Program-made: the position numbers and the translations under genes
Shown: piece by piece, positions 17,564 through 26,687 of the stretch
Layout: each line of letters begins with the position of its first letter
How positions within the stretch are numbered: position 1 is the first letter of the stretch
Source: Dyadobacter sp. SG02
GTDB lineage: Bacteria > Bacteroidota > Bacteroidia > Cytophagales > Spirosomataceae
Assembly (NCBI RefSeq): GCF_900109045.1
Contig: NZ_FNYL01000002.1
Location: 857,886-897,061, forward strand
Length of the DNA stretch: 39,176 nucleotides
Direction of reading: 5' to 3'
The notes under the pieces: model-generated
Told to the model about the DNA's origin: nothing
The model's input: the letters and a program-made list of their open reading frames with translations, nothing else
The model's database searches: none

Positions 17564-19072
17564 CTATTCGATCGACGGTTTCAGCGCGTGATATTGCAAA
17601 TCTTCCAGTTGAATACCCTTTGACGATCGGATACTCAACCCGGAAAGCGGCTTGTCCGCGAAGAAAATATCGGTCATAACGGTAAGTCCGCCATCTGCGA
17701 ATATCTCCACGGACGCCACGTCGGCGACGAGCGTTAATGCAATCCTGCCATCTTTCGAAAGCCTCGGAGCATTGTGTTTTTGTCCGAAACCTGCCTCAAA
17801 ATCAGTCTTACCCGATTTGGAGCGGTCGATATAATACTGGTTGGCGGCCTTGTCGTAGCCGATCAGCAGCTCATTACCTTCGTTATTTGAAAGTACAAGT
17901 TCAAAATCGTCGGCGGTAGCCGTTTTCAGATCCAGGCGGAACAGGCCGGATGCATTACCACCTTTTGGAGCCAGGTCCACCGGCGCTTTTACGGCGACAT
18001 TCTTTTTGGAATACCCTTCCGCTTTGATTCCGTCGAGCTCTTTGGCGGGTACCGACGTCAGGTACAGCTCCTTTCCGACGGCTTTCAGGCCCAGTTCGCG
18101 AGAAATGGTGTTGGCGCTGCGCCATGGGTCGGTGGGTACCTGGTTGGCATATTGCCAGTTGCTCATCCAGCCCATCAGCAGCGTTCGGTTGCCGGTGTTG
18201 GAGAAGGTCACGGCGGCGTAATTATCGGCACCCCAGTCGAGCCATTTGGTTTCTTTGGAATAGGCAGAGAACGTTTTACCGTCGAAATCACCAAGGAAAT
18301 ACTGGCCTGCCGAGCCCTTGTTGGGGCCTCCGGGATTGATATTGACGATCAGCACCCATACCTGCTTGCCCTCGTGCGTGAGCGGGAGCAGGTCCGGGCA
18401 TTCCCACACGCCCCCGTGTGCGCCCGCATCGACCCCGAACTCGCTTTCCTTCGACCATTTTTTGAGATCGGGAGAGGAGTAGAAGGTAATGCGGTCTTTG
18501 GTAGCGAGCGTCATGATCCACTTTTTCTGCGGTTCGTACCAGCGCACTTTCGGGTCGCGGAAATCGGTAATGCCCGGGTTGGGGAGTACCGGGTTACCGC
18601 TGTATTTGGTCCAGGTAGCACCGTCGTCGAGGCTGTATGCAATGCTCTGGTATTCGTGAAGGCCGGTTTTTTGCTTCTCGATCACCGGGTTATGGTGCGT
18701 AAAAATCGCTACCAGCGGTGCTTTGCCATCCTTTCCGAAGCCGGAGGTGTTGTTTACGTCCACCACGGCGCTGCCGGAGAAAATGTAACCGAGGCTGTCG
18801 GGGTAGAGGGCAATGGGTTGTTCTTTCCAATGCACCATATCCTTGCTCGTGGCATGCCCCCAGTGCATCGGGCCCCAGACTTTCGCCTCCGGGTAGTATT
18901 GATAGAACAAATGGTAGGTGCCATTATGGAACACCATCCCGTTCGGGTCGTTCATCCAATGGGCCTTCGGTGTGAAGTGGAATTGCGGGCGGTACTTTTC
19001 GGGCGTGTCCTGGGCGTGGGCGAAATGCGAGGATAGTAAAGCGGCTAGTATTATGAGTTTTTTCATATGCAT
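17564..19072 (-). CDS. GH32 fructan hydrolase (levanase/inulinase/exo-fructosidase type)
   Basis: A 502-residue exported enzyme that would hydrolyse beta-fructosidic bonds of levan, inulin or sucrose, releasing fructose. A signal peptide ends at about residue 20 (FAHAQ). The GH32 five-blade propeller carries WMNDPNG (39-45, nucleophile D42), FRDPK (171-175, D173 stabiliser) and WECPDL (223-228, acid/base E224). The C-terminal beta-sandwich (from about 350) ends with VEIFADGG, typical of GH32. MHMKK gives two possible starts six bases apart. It follows susD after a 226-base gap filled with repeats, and precedes the sensor kinase. Endo or exo action and levan or inulin preference cannot be told from the motifs. 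Confidence 0.95.
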   Translation of the reverse strand: MHMKKLIILAALLSSHFAHAQDTPEKYRPQFHFTPKAHWMNDPNGMVFHNGTYHLFYQYYPEAKVWGPMHWGHATSKDMVHWKEQPIALYPDSLGYIFSGSAVVDVNNTSGFGKDGKAPLVAIFTHHNPVIEKQKTGLHEYQSIAYSLDDGATWTKYSGNPVLPNPGITDFRDPKVRWYEPQKKWIMTLATKDRITFYSSPDLKKWSKESEFGVDAGAHGGVWECPDLLPLTHEGKQVWVLIVNINPGGPNKGSAGQYFLGDFDGKTFSAYSKETKWLDWGADNYAAVTFSNTGNRTLLMGWMSNWQYANQVPTDPWRSANTISRELGLKAVGKELYLTSVPAKELDGIKAEGYSKKNVAVKAPVDLAPKGGNASGLFRLDLKTATADDFELVLSNNEGNELLIGYDKAANQYYIDRSKSGKTDFEAGFGQKHNAPRLSKDGRIALTLVADVASVEIFADGGLTVMTDIFFADKPLSGLSIRSSKGIQLEDLQYHALKPSIE

Positions 19073-19138
19073 CTTTTGGTTGTGATAATGTTGTCGGCGT
19101 AATGGAGTTGTCAGCGTGAGCGGAGTTATGTCAGCGGA

Positions 19139-19169
19139 GTCGAAGGCCGGTACTGCAACGGCCTTCGAC
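19139..19169. repeat. 11-bp-stem hairpin in the susD-GH32 gap
   Basis: GTCGAAGGCCG at 19139-19149 pairs perfectly with CGGCCTTCGAC at 19159-19169 around a 9-base loop. Its right arm overlaps the first of two 43-bp direct repeats. In RNA of the minus strand it would form just upstream of the GH32 gene. No T tract follows in that direction, so it does not look like a simple terminator. It could instead be an mRNA-stabilising or REP-like element. Confidence 0.8.
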
Positions 19170-19251
19170 CGCCCGGCGGCCCGGTTCGCTCAGGCTGACA
19201 ATTAGGGTCTTCGACCGCCCGGCGGCCCGGTTCGCTCAGGCTGACAATTAG
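19163..19251. repeat. two perfect 43-bp direct repeats (period 46)
   Basis: The 43 bases at 19163-19205 recur exactly at 19209-19251, separated by 3 bases. Each unit starts CTTCGACCGCCC and ends GCTGACAATTAG and contains GCCCGGCGGCCC, which is itself prone to folding. The part TCGCTCAGGCTGACA is the complement of GTCAGCnTGAGCGGAGT-like segments at 19110-19140, so the whole block has an inverted character. Similar CTTCGAC...GCTCAGnCTGAC elements are dispersed in many bacterial genomes; membership in that class is from memory. Confidence 0.9.
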
Positions 19252-19298
19252 TGTCGTTTTGCTTTTTTTAATACAACTTCATATTAATAACCTTCCAA

Positions 19299-21011
19299 TC
19301 AATACCCCGGATTCTGAACATAAAGCCCCTTCGTAAAACTAATCTCCCGCTGCGGAATGGGCAGGTATTCATCCCGTCCCGCAGTGAATTTAGCAGTTGC
19401 CAGGAACGGCCTTCTAACCTTTTCCTTTTCAAGATACGCATTCAAAGTCTGCTCTGCGATACCCCAGCGGACGAGGTCGAAGAAGCGCGGGCTTTCGGTC
19501 GCGAATTCGAGCCTTCTTTCCCAGCGCATGGCTTTTCGGGCGAAATCCTGCGTCCAGCCGGCAGCACTGTATTCTTTAATATTGTATTTCGAAGGCAGGC
19601 TGCCGTCCGTCTTTTTCAACCGTCCGGTGCTCGCCGCGGCGCGTTTGCGGACCTGGTTGATCAGCGGCAGAGCCGATGTGTGCTGCCCGAGTTCGATGTA
19701 AGCTTCGGCCTGCATTAACAACACATCATCGTAGCGGATAATGTCGATGTTCTTGGAACTGCCGATAAATGGCCCTTCTTTATGGTAGGAGGCGCTGGTA
19801 GCCAGTTGCTGTTCCTTCATCGTATGGAAAAAGCCGTACACGCCCGGGTCGCGCACCCAGCTATTGCTGAACGGCTTGGTCGCGTCGTATTTGTAAGGAT
19901 GGCCGTCGATACCGATGGTGTGGTCGACGCGCGGGTCGACGGTTTCGGTCGCGAAATCCACGTTTTTATCATTGAATGTCTCGAAAAGCGGAAGGCCGTT
20001 CGCATCGGTGCGGTAGGCGTTGGCGAGGTTCTGGCTGGGCTGGTGGAAACCGCAGCAGCCGTATTGCGGCGCGCCGTGCGGGTAATTGAGGCCAGTTACG
20101 TAGCTGAGGCGACCCACGGCGGTACCATCGTTGATCGAGTACTGGATCGCGAAAATGGATTCCGGGCCGTTCTCGGTTTCGGCGATGAAATTCTCCGCGA
20201 AATCGGGTTGCAGGCTGTACTGGCCGGAGGCGATCACCTGCTGGGTGAGGGTTACCACTTCCTGCAAACGGTTTTTGTTGATGCCCGTCACTTTATGGTT
20301 CGCATCCTGCTCATAGGCCTGGAAAAGCCGTAATTTGGCAAGATAAGCAGCCGCGGAAAGTTTGTTCGCCCGACCGATCTGCGCCTGTTTCTGCGGCAGG
20401 TTATCGACTGCAAACTGGAAGTCCTCACCGATTTTGTTCCAAAGCTCGTCGTTGTTGTACCGTACATTGGATTCTTTCAGAATGTCGTCACTCGACAGTT
20501 TTTCATCGACATAAGGCACATTCTTGAACAACATTTTGAGCATAAAATGCGAGTGCCCGCGCAGGAAACGCATTTCGGCAATCCGGGTAGCGCGGAGCGG
20601 AAACTCGGCGTCGGTCAGTGCATTCAGGCTCGTGAGCGCCGCATTGGCGCGGGAAATGGCTTTGTAAAAATTCTCCCAGGTGAAAGGGTGCATCAGGCCG
20701 AGGTCAGGGCGGGTGAGGTTGTAATGCTCGTAGAAATCCACTTCCGCCACGTCGGACACGCCGCCGCCGCCTTTGTAGGCATCATCCGAGCGCACGCTGC
20801 CGTACACCCACATGCTCGTCATGGGACCGATCATATCGTCGTTGCCGATGCCGGCATAGGCGGCCGTCACCAGCGATTCCACTGCGGAGGCCGATTTAAC
20901 GTTTTCCGACGACAGCAGCCCCTGCGGCTGGTAATCGAGGAAATCGTTACAAGAAGTAGTGATCAGCAACGTGCCGCTGGCGATCATACCGAATAGGTAT
21001 TTGCTTTTCAT
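19299..21011 (-). CDS. SusD/RagB-family glycan-binding lipoprotein (fructan locus)
   Basis: A 570-residue SusD-like outer-membrane lipoprotein with lipobox TTSC (Cys21) followed by NDFLDYQPQG, the usual SusD opening. Family features include FYKAISRANAAL, EMRFLRGHSHFML, RYDDVLLMQAEAYIELGQ, INQVRKRA, ERRLEFATESPRFFDLVRWG and the C-terminal DEYLPIPQREI. It would bind fructan at the surface and work with the SusC protein encoded 18 bases upstream. A Cys pair in YGCCGFHQPSQN is unusual enough to note. The ligand is inferred from the neighbouring GH32, fructokinase and fructan-type sensor. Confidence 0.94.
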   Translation of the reverse strand: MKSKYLFGMIASGTLLITTSCNDFLDYQPQGLLSSENVKSASAVESLVTAAYAGIGNDDMIGPMTSMWVYGSVRSDDAYKGGGGVSDVAEVDFYEHYNLTRPDLGLMHPFTWENFYKAISRANAALTSLNALTDAEFPLRATRIAEMRFLRGHSHFMLKMLFKNVPYVDEKLSSDDILKESNVRYNNDELWNKIGEDFQFAVDNLPQKQAQIGRANKLSAAAYLAKLRLFQAYEQDANHKVTGINKNRLQEVVTLTQQVIASGQYSLQPDFAENFIAETENGPESIFAIQYSINDGTAVGRLSYVTGLNYPHGAPQYGCCGFHQPSQNLANAYRTDANGLPLFETFNDKNVDFATETVDPRVDHTIGIDGHPYKYDATKPFSNSWVRDPGVYGFFHTMKEQQLATSASYHKEGPFIGSSKNIDIIRYDDVLLMQAEAYIELGQHTSALPLINQVRKRAAASTGRLKKTDGSLPSKYNIKEYSAAGWTQDFARKAMRWERRLEFATESPRFFDLVRWGIAEQTLNAYLEKEKVRRPFLATAKFTAGRDEYLPIPQREISFTKGLYVQNPGY

Positions 21012-21029
21012 AACAACGAGATTTCAGGA

Positions 21030-24000
21030 TTAGAAAGAAATGTTCAAACCAAATGTGAATGTCCGCGGGATCGGGATCGCGTTGATGTCCGTCCGCTCGG
21101 GATCTGGACCGGTGAACTGTTTCGATTTGATCAGGAACAGGTTTTCGGCCATCAGGTACATCCGCACGCGTTGCAGTTTGATCTTCTGTGTCAGCTCCGA
21201 ACTCAATGCGTACCCTAGCTGGATGTTGCGCAGTTTGAAATAGGAAGTATTTACATTGAAATAATCCGAAGTGCGCGTCTCATTATTGGCATCGGAAAGC
21301 GATAATGCGGGGATTTTGGAACCGGTATTCGTCTTCGACCAGGCATCGAACACCCCCGGGCCCACGTTCTCGCGGCCGCGGATGAAGTTGTTATAGAAAG
21401 TATAAATGTCAAAACCCTTCCGGCCCGCAATGCCCGAGCCGAAGACCGAGAAGTCGAACGACTTGTAGAATGCCTCCACTTTCAGGTTGTATTCGAATGC
21501 GGGCAATGTAGTGCCGAAAAACACACGATCGAGGTCGTCGATGCGGTTGTCCCCGTTGGTATCCACGTAGCGAATGCGGCCCGGGCCTGCGCCCACCTGT
21601 GCGGGAGCGGCGTCTACTTCGGCCTGGTTCTGGAAGAGGCCATTGGTTTTATAACCGAACAAATCGAACTGTGAATGGCCCAGGATCGTCTGGATCGCAT
21701 TGCCCGGGTAGGCGGCACGCACTTCTTCGGGCAGCTCGGTGATCTTGTCGCGGAAGCGGCTCACACCAGCCATGATATTGTAGGTAAAATCGCCTTTGGG
21801 ACGGGCATAGTAGCCGGCTGAAAATTCAAAACCCCTGTTTGACTTGGCCGCGCCATTCAATACGCGCAGCTGCCCTTCGCCTACCGCGGAGGCAACCGGC
21901 GGGGTAATAAGAATGTCGCTCGTTTTACGGGTGAAGTAGTCGAACGATCCCTGGATCATCCCGTCGAAAAGCCCGAAATCGAGCCCGAAGTTGGCTTCGT
22001 CGGTGGTTTCCCATTTCAAATTCGGGTTAGCGCCCTGGATCGACACGAAGCCGGAAGGCAGGTTGCCCGTGTTGGCGCCGTTAAGATCGTAGGCGGTACC
22101 GATATTGTAAAACTGGTCGAAAAAGCCGTTATGGCCGTTCGGAAATTGCGATTGCCGTGCGCCGTAACGCGTGTCGTACAATCCAAATCGGGCGAGGTCA
22201 CCGATCTCCTGGTTACCAACCCTGCCGACCCCGGCCCGCAGTTTCAGGTTGCTTATTTTGGTTACTCCTTTGAAAAACTGCTCCTTATCGATGCGCCAGC
22301 CCACCGATGCCGCCGGGAAAATACCGTACGCATTCTCCGAACCGAAGCGGGAAGAACCGTCGCGACGGATGGTAATGGCGGCCAGGTAGCGGTCCGAAAA
22401 GCCATAATCGATGCGGGCGAATTGGGAAAGCAACCTGCTGCCTGAGCCCGAGCCGGTCACATTGGTATTGCCGGTGCCTGCATTCAATACAAAATACTCC
22501 TTCGTTTGCACGGCAAAGCCTTCTTTTCGCGCTATTTCAAAATCGGAGTCGTTTTTGATGGCTTCGATCCCTGCCAGGAACTTGAAATGGTTATTGCCCA
22601 AATCCAGATTGTAACGTGCCGTGTTGGACCAGGTAATGCTCAGGTAGCGGTTCTGATCGACGGTCAGGCTGTTGTTGGCGCGACCGAACGAGCCTTCTTC
22701 AAAGGATTGTTCGATGTTTTTGAAACGGAATGCGGCATTGTCCGCGCCGAGGCTGGTTTTGAGGAAGAAATTTTTAATTGGCTGGATTTCCACAAATACA
22801 TTACCAAACAGCGTCAGGCGGTGCGCATTGTCCCATTTGTTGATCTCCTGCATATGGAGCGGGTTATTGCGGTCGGAGTAACCCGAGCCGATGGCGCCGC
22901 CCCAGGAGCCGTCTTTGGCATACACGGGAATGGTCGGCGCGAGGGTAACCGCCAGGCCGGGCGTGGCGGCACCGCCGATGTCGGTCGAAGCGAGCGTCTC
23001 GTTCGAGGAAGCGATCTGCATATTCGCGCCGATTTTCAGTTTGCCGTCGAATGCATTGGTCAGGCCATTGATACGCCCGCTGATCTTGTCGTAATCGGTG
23101 TAGCGGAGCATGCCGGTGTTTTTGTAATAACCCACATTGATTTGCAGTGAAGATGTACCGTTACCGCCAGAAATCGTCAATTCGTTGTTGGTCACGATAC
23201 CGGTTTTGTACATCGTCTTCTGCCAGTCGGTATCGCCGGCGGGCATGTTGGCATTGCCCCCTACGAGCGGCTGTACTTTTACACCTTTTAATATGGGATT
23301 GGTGAAATCCTTGTTCCAGTCGAACTGGTACAATGCACCGTAGCCATCCTCGGGATTCACCTTATCGTTCACGGAAGCCTGCCACAATGCCCGTCCGCGA
23401 TCGACGGCATTCAGCATTTTAAACCGCGCATATTTCTCCGATTGCGTCGAAATGCTGGTGTTGAAGTCGATATTGATCTTCCCGTTGGTATTCGCGCCGT
23501 TTTTGGTAGTAATGATAATCACCCCGTTAGAAGCCCGCGAACCGTAAATGGATGATGCCGAAGCATCTTTCAGTACCTGTATCGACTCGATGGAATTCGG
23601 GTTCAGTCCCTGAAATACCTCCGGGCGCTTGGTAGGCACGCCGTCGATGATGTAGAGCGGGTCGGTGTTGCCGAGGGTATTTGCGCCGCGGATCAGGATG
23701 CGGGAGTTGGTACCATTCGGCGAACCGGTTTTTTCAATGTATAAACCCGGTACGCGGCCTTGTAATGCCTGCATCGGGTTACCGGAGCTGATGTTTTTCA
23801 AAGGGGCCATGTCCACCACGGCAATGGCGCCGGTGAGGTCTTCTTTTTTGGAAGAAGTATAACCCACTACCACCACTTCGTTGAGGCTTTTCTGGTCGTA
23901 ATCGAGGGTAACGTCGATGACCGTCTGGTTACCTGTCGCCACCTCTTTCGTCTGCATGCCGATGTAGGAGAATACCAATGTCGCCCCGGGGGCCGCCGGG

Positions 24001-24206
24001 GCGCCGGTCGGAGAGATCGAATATGCTCCGGAAACGTCGGTAACGGCACCATTTGAGGTCCCTTTTTCGAGGACGTTCACACCGGGAAGCGGTTCGCCGT
24101 CGGTACTCTTGACGACGCCCCTGATCTGTGCCCTGTTTTGCGCGTGGGCGGGCAGTTGCACCACGCAGGCGACCGCGAAGGCCACCAGCAGTAAAAATTT
24201 TCTCAT
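21030..24206 (-). CDS. SusC/RagA-family TonB-dependent outer-membrane transporter (fructan locus)
   Basis: A 1058-residue TonB-dependent transporter. ATG at 24206 is preferred: it gives a clean signal peptide (MRKFLLLVAFAVACVVQLPA, cleavage near AHAQ), and the longer frame to 24302 would run back into the fructokinase gene. Domains: carboxypeptidase-regulatory-like (about 24-103, with GEPLPGVNVLEKGTSNGAV), SusC signature LNEVVVVGY (about 108-116), plug (about 117-225, with PLYIIDGVPT and VLKDASASSIYGSRASNG), then a beta-barrel ending TFGLNISF. It would import fructo-oligosaccharides with the SusD protein that follows. The gap to the fructokinase stop is 31 bases, so all are probably one transcript. 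Confidence 0.95.
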   Translation of the reverse strand: MRKFLLLVAFAVACVVQLPAHAQNRAQIRGVVKSTDGEPLPGVNVLEKGTSNGAVTDVSGAYSISPTGAPAAPGATLVFSYIGMQTKEVATGNQTVIDVTLDYDQKSLNEVVVVGYTSSKKEDLTGAIAVVDMAPLKNISSGNPMQALQGRVPGLYIEKTGSPNGTNSRILIRGANTLGNTDPLYIIDGVPTKRPEVFQGLNPNSIESIQVLKDASASSIYGSRASNGVIIITTKNGANTNGKINIDFNTSISTQSEKYARFKMLNAVDRGRALWQASVNDKVNPEDGYGALYQFDWNKDFTNPILKGVKVQPLVGGNANMPAGDTDWQKTMYKTGIVTNNELTISGGNGTSSLQINVGYYKNTGMLRYTDYDKISGRINGLTNAFDGKLKIGANMQIASSNETLASTDIGGAATPGLAVTLAPTIPVYAKDGSWGGAIGSGYSDRNNPLHMQEINKWDNAHRLTLFGNVFVEIQPIKNFFLKTSLGADNAAFRFKNIEQSFEEGSFGRANNSLTVDQNRYLSITWSNTARYNLDLGNNHFKFLAGIEAIKNDSDFEIARKEGFAVQTKEYFVLNAGTGNTNVTGSGSGSRLLSQFARIDYGFSDRYLAAITIRRDGSSRFGSENAYGIFPAASVGWRIDKEQFFKGVTKISNLKLRAGVGRVGNQEIGDLARFGLYDTRYGARQSQFPNGHNGFFDQFYNIGTAYDLNGANTGNLPSGFVSIQGANPNLKWETTDEANFGLDFGLFDGMIQGSFDYFTRKTSDILITPPVASAVGEGQLRVLNGAAKSNRGFEFSAGYYARPKGDFTYNIMAGVSRFRDKITELPEEVRAAYPGNAIQTILGHSQFDLFGYKTNGLFQNQAEVDAAPAQVGAGPGRIRYVDTNGDNRIDDLDRVFFGTTLPAFEYNLKVEAFYKSFDFSVFGSGIAGRKGFDIYTFYNNFIRGRENVGPGVFDAWSKTNTGSKIPALSLSDANNETRTSDYFNVNTSYFKLRNIQLGYALSSELTQKIKLQRVRMYLMAENLFLIKSKQFTGPDPERTDINAIPIPRTFTFGLNISF

Positions 24207-24237
24207 AGTGTTTTCGATTAAAAAGAGTCGTTGAAAA

Positions 24238-25134
24238 TCAGTGGACGATCGGCGCGTGTATAAATTCCTGAATGTCGGTCTCGCCGAATGCTGGTAATGC
24301 ACCCGCTTTTCCGGCTACGAATGCACCGGCCGCACAGGCAAATTCGAGCGAATCGGAAATAGAATGCCCGGTTGCGGTCTGATACAGGAATGCGCCGAGG
24401 AATGCATCGCCACTGCCGATGGTATCGGCCACTTCCACGGTAAACCCGGCATGCCGGTGGAATTCGCCGGTGCCGGTAAGCACCATCGCGCCTTCCGCGC
24501 CGCGGGTAAGCACGAGCATATCCAGTTTGAAATGGTCGATCAGGAATGCCATGGCCTGCTTTTCGTTTTCAAATGGCGTGAGCCAGCCGGTTACTTCGCG
24601 GATTTCGTGCTCGTTCATTTTGACGATATTGGCGAAACCGAGCAGTTCGAGCACTTGCTCGCGGGTGTAATGCGGCGGGCGCAGGTTCACGTCGAATATG
24701 CGTACACGGGCGTAGGCGAGGTAGCGCAGGAGCGTGTCACGCGAGGTGCGGTCGCGGGCGGCGAGCGTTCCGTACACGAAGAAACCACTGTCGGCAATCC
24801 GCTGTCCGGCAGCGGCATCGAACTGAATGTAATCCCAGGCCACCGGGTGGAGGATTTTGTAGGTAACCTCGTTGCTGTCCGACACGTTGGCTTTGGCAAT
24901 GCCGGTCAGATGCGTCTCGCCGGTTTGTACCCATTGCGTATCGAGCCCGTGCTGCGCCATGAACGCGAGCAGTTCGGCACCCAGCTCGTCGTGCCCCACG
25001 CGGCTGATGAAGGAAACGTCCATGCCGTAGCGTTGCAGGTGTGCGGCGACGTTCATGGTAGCCCCGCCGGCCAGGCGCGCGTCGGGCAGCACGTCCCAGA
25101 GCACTTCCCCAAAAACAGTCAGTTTCGGTGTCAT
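24238..25134 (-). CDS. PfkB-family carbohydrate kinase, probable fructokinase
   Basis: A 298-residue cytoplasmic sugar kinase of the PfkB (ribokinase) family that would phosphorylate fructose to fructose 6-phosphate. The start ATG at 25134 gives MTPKLTVFGEVLWDVLPD, typical of bacterial fructokinases; the frame is open for 31 more codons upstream but those overlap the transporter gene. Motifs: the first signature with GG at 23-24 (LAGGATMNVAAHLQRYG), the second signature DTIGSGDAFLGAFL with catalytic base D243, and the conserved NEHEI (174-178). It sits between a sugar-porter permease (23 bases) and susC (31 bases) in the fructan operon, which supports fructose as substrate. Confidence 0.92.
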   Translation of the reverse strand: MTPKLTVFGEVLWDVLPDARLAGGATMNVAAHLQRYGMDVSFISRVGHDELGAELLAFMAQHGLDTQWVQTGETHLTGIAKANVSDSNEVTYKILHPVAWDYIQFDAAAGQRIADSGFFVYGTLAARDRTSRDTLLRYLAYARVRIFDVNLRPPHYTREQVLELLGFANIVKMNEHEIREVTGWLTPFENEKQAMAFLIDHFKLDMLVLTRGAEGAMVLTGTGEFHRHAGFTVEVADTIGSGDAFLGAFLYQTATGHSISDSLEFACAAGAFVAGKAGALPAFGETDIQEFIHAPIVH

Positions 25135-25157
25135 ATATAATCGGTTAGAGTGGAGAT

Positions 25158-26492
25158 TTAATGAAGGATGAATGTCTTTTCGATCTGTTCGAGGGAGGTA
25201 CCCTTGGTTTCGGGCATGAGCTTCCATACGAAAACCAGTTGGAGCACCATCATGCCGCAGAAAATCATGAAGGTGTTGCCGCCTCCCAGCGTTTCGGCGA
25301 TGTAGGGGAATGTGAAGGCGATCACCGCCGCCAGCAGCCAGTGCATGAAGCTGCCCATCGACTGCCCCGCGGCGCGTACCTGGTTGGGGAAAATCTCTGA
25401 AATAAATACCCAGATCACCGCACCCTGCGACAATGCGAAGAAGGCAATGTAAATGAACAGGTACACCGGCACCGCGTAACCGCCCAGGTTACCACTGTAA
25501 AATGCCTGCGCCACGAGTCCGAGCGTCGCAATCAGCCCGAACGACCCGATGAACATCAGCGTCCGGCGGCCGAAACGGTCGATCAGGTTTATGGCTATGA
25601 AGGTGAAACAGAAATTCACCAGCCCCACACCCGCGGACGACAGCAATGCCGAGCTTTTGCCCAGACCAGCCATCTCAAAAATGCGGGGCGCATAATAAAT
25701 GATCGCATTAATGCCCGAAACCTGGTTAAAAAAGGCAAAGAGCAGCGCCAGCACCAGCGGTAGTTTGTATTGGGATGAAAAAATCGAAATGCTGTTTCCG
25801 CTCCGAGAGCCTGCATGGGCGGAGTTCTGAATATCCGAAACAATGCCGCTCACATCTATTCCGCCATTGGCGACGGACAATATATGCCGCGCTTCTTCCA
25901 CTCTGCCCCGCTTTACAATGAGCCAGCGGGGACTTTCGGGTACAAAAAGGATCGCTACCAGGAAAACCAGCGACGGGAATGCCTGCACGCCCAGCATCCA
26001 GCGCCAGTCGTTGTCGCCCATGCCCACGAGCAGGAAGTTGGACAGGTAGGCAATGAGTATCCCCAGCACCACATTGAACTGGAACATCGCTACCAGCCGG
26101 CCGCGGGAATTGGCCGGAGAGATTTCGGAAATATATAATGGCGCGGTGACCGACGAAATGCCTACGCCGATGCCGCCGAGGAAGCGGAAGATCAGGAAAG
26201 AGATCCAGTCGGAAGCGAGCGCCGAACCGATCGATGAAAGCAGGTAAAGTACGGCAATGGCGAAGAGGGTGTACTTGCGCCCGTAACGCTCGGAGGGAAT
26301 GGCGCCGGTGAGCGACCCGAGGACCGTGCCGATCAATGCGATGGAAACTGTGAACCCGTGCTGTACCGTGGTGAGGCCCCACAATTGCTGGATCGATTTC
26401 TCCGCGCCCGAAATGACCGCCGTATCGAAACCGAATAAAAAACCGCCCAGCGCGACTGTGAATGCCCAGAAGACTACCTTTTTGCTTGTCAT
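25158..26492 (-). CDS. MFS sugar porter, probable fructose permease
   Basis: A 444-residue inner-membrane transporter of the sugar porter family with about 12 membrane segments. Family signatures are GGFLFGFDTAVISG near the N-terminus, ERYGRKY after segment 2, PESPRWLI before the central loop, FNQVSGINAIIYYAPRIF, DRFGRRTLM and a C-terminal PETKG. ATG at 26492 is chosen because it begins just before the first membrane segment; the 15 codons upstream are less likely. It is the first gene of the fructan operon and would bring released fructose into the cytoplasm for the adjacent kinase, like the permease of the Bacteroides fructan locus. In the 195-base upstream gap an imperfect dyad ATAGT-5-ACTAT lies at 26588-26602, of unknown meaning. 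Confidence 0.92.
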   Translation of the reverse strand: MTSKKVVFWAFTVALGGFLFGFDTAVISGAEKSIQQLWGLTTVQHGFTVSIALIGTVLGSLTGAIPSERYGRKYTLFAIAVLYLLSSIGSALASDWISFLIFRFLGGIGVGISSVTAPLYISEISPANSRGRLVAMFQFNVVLGILIAYLSNFLLVGMGDNDWRWMLGVQAFPSLVFLVAILFVPESPRWLIVKRGRVEEARHILSVANGGIDVSGIVSDIQNSAHAGSRSGNSISIFSSQYKLPLVLALLFAFFNQVSGINAIIYYAPRIFEMAGLGKSSALLSSAGVGLVNFCFTFIAINLIDRFGRRTLMFIGSFGLIATLGLVAQAFYSGNLGGYAVPVYLFIYIAFFALSQGAVIWVFISEIFPNQVRAAGQSMGSFMHWLLAAVIAFTFPYIAETLGGGNTFMIFCGMMVLQLVFVWKLMPETKGTSLEQIEKTFILH

Positions 26493-26687
26493 GATTTTGG
26501 AATTAATTTCTGACGAAGCTACCGGCTCTCCGGGCAAACTATTTTCGAATCCGTACCAAATGTTTTTAAATTTTACATTGGACGAGAATAGTAATTAACT
26601 ATCTGTATTTCAATTGTTTATATTAAACTTCAAAAAGGGCTTTTTCAAATTTTGCTTCAAACTTTTCAGGAAATGTTTCATCCCTTT

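Noticed and set aside
24207..24302. N-terminal extension of the fructan SusC
   Set aside because: It overlaps the end of the fructokinase gene and precedes a complete signal peptide that starts at 24206.
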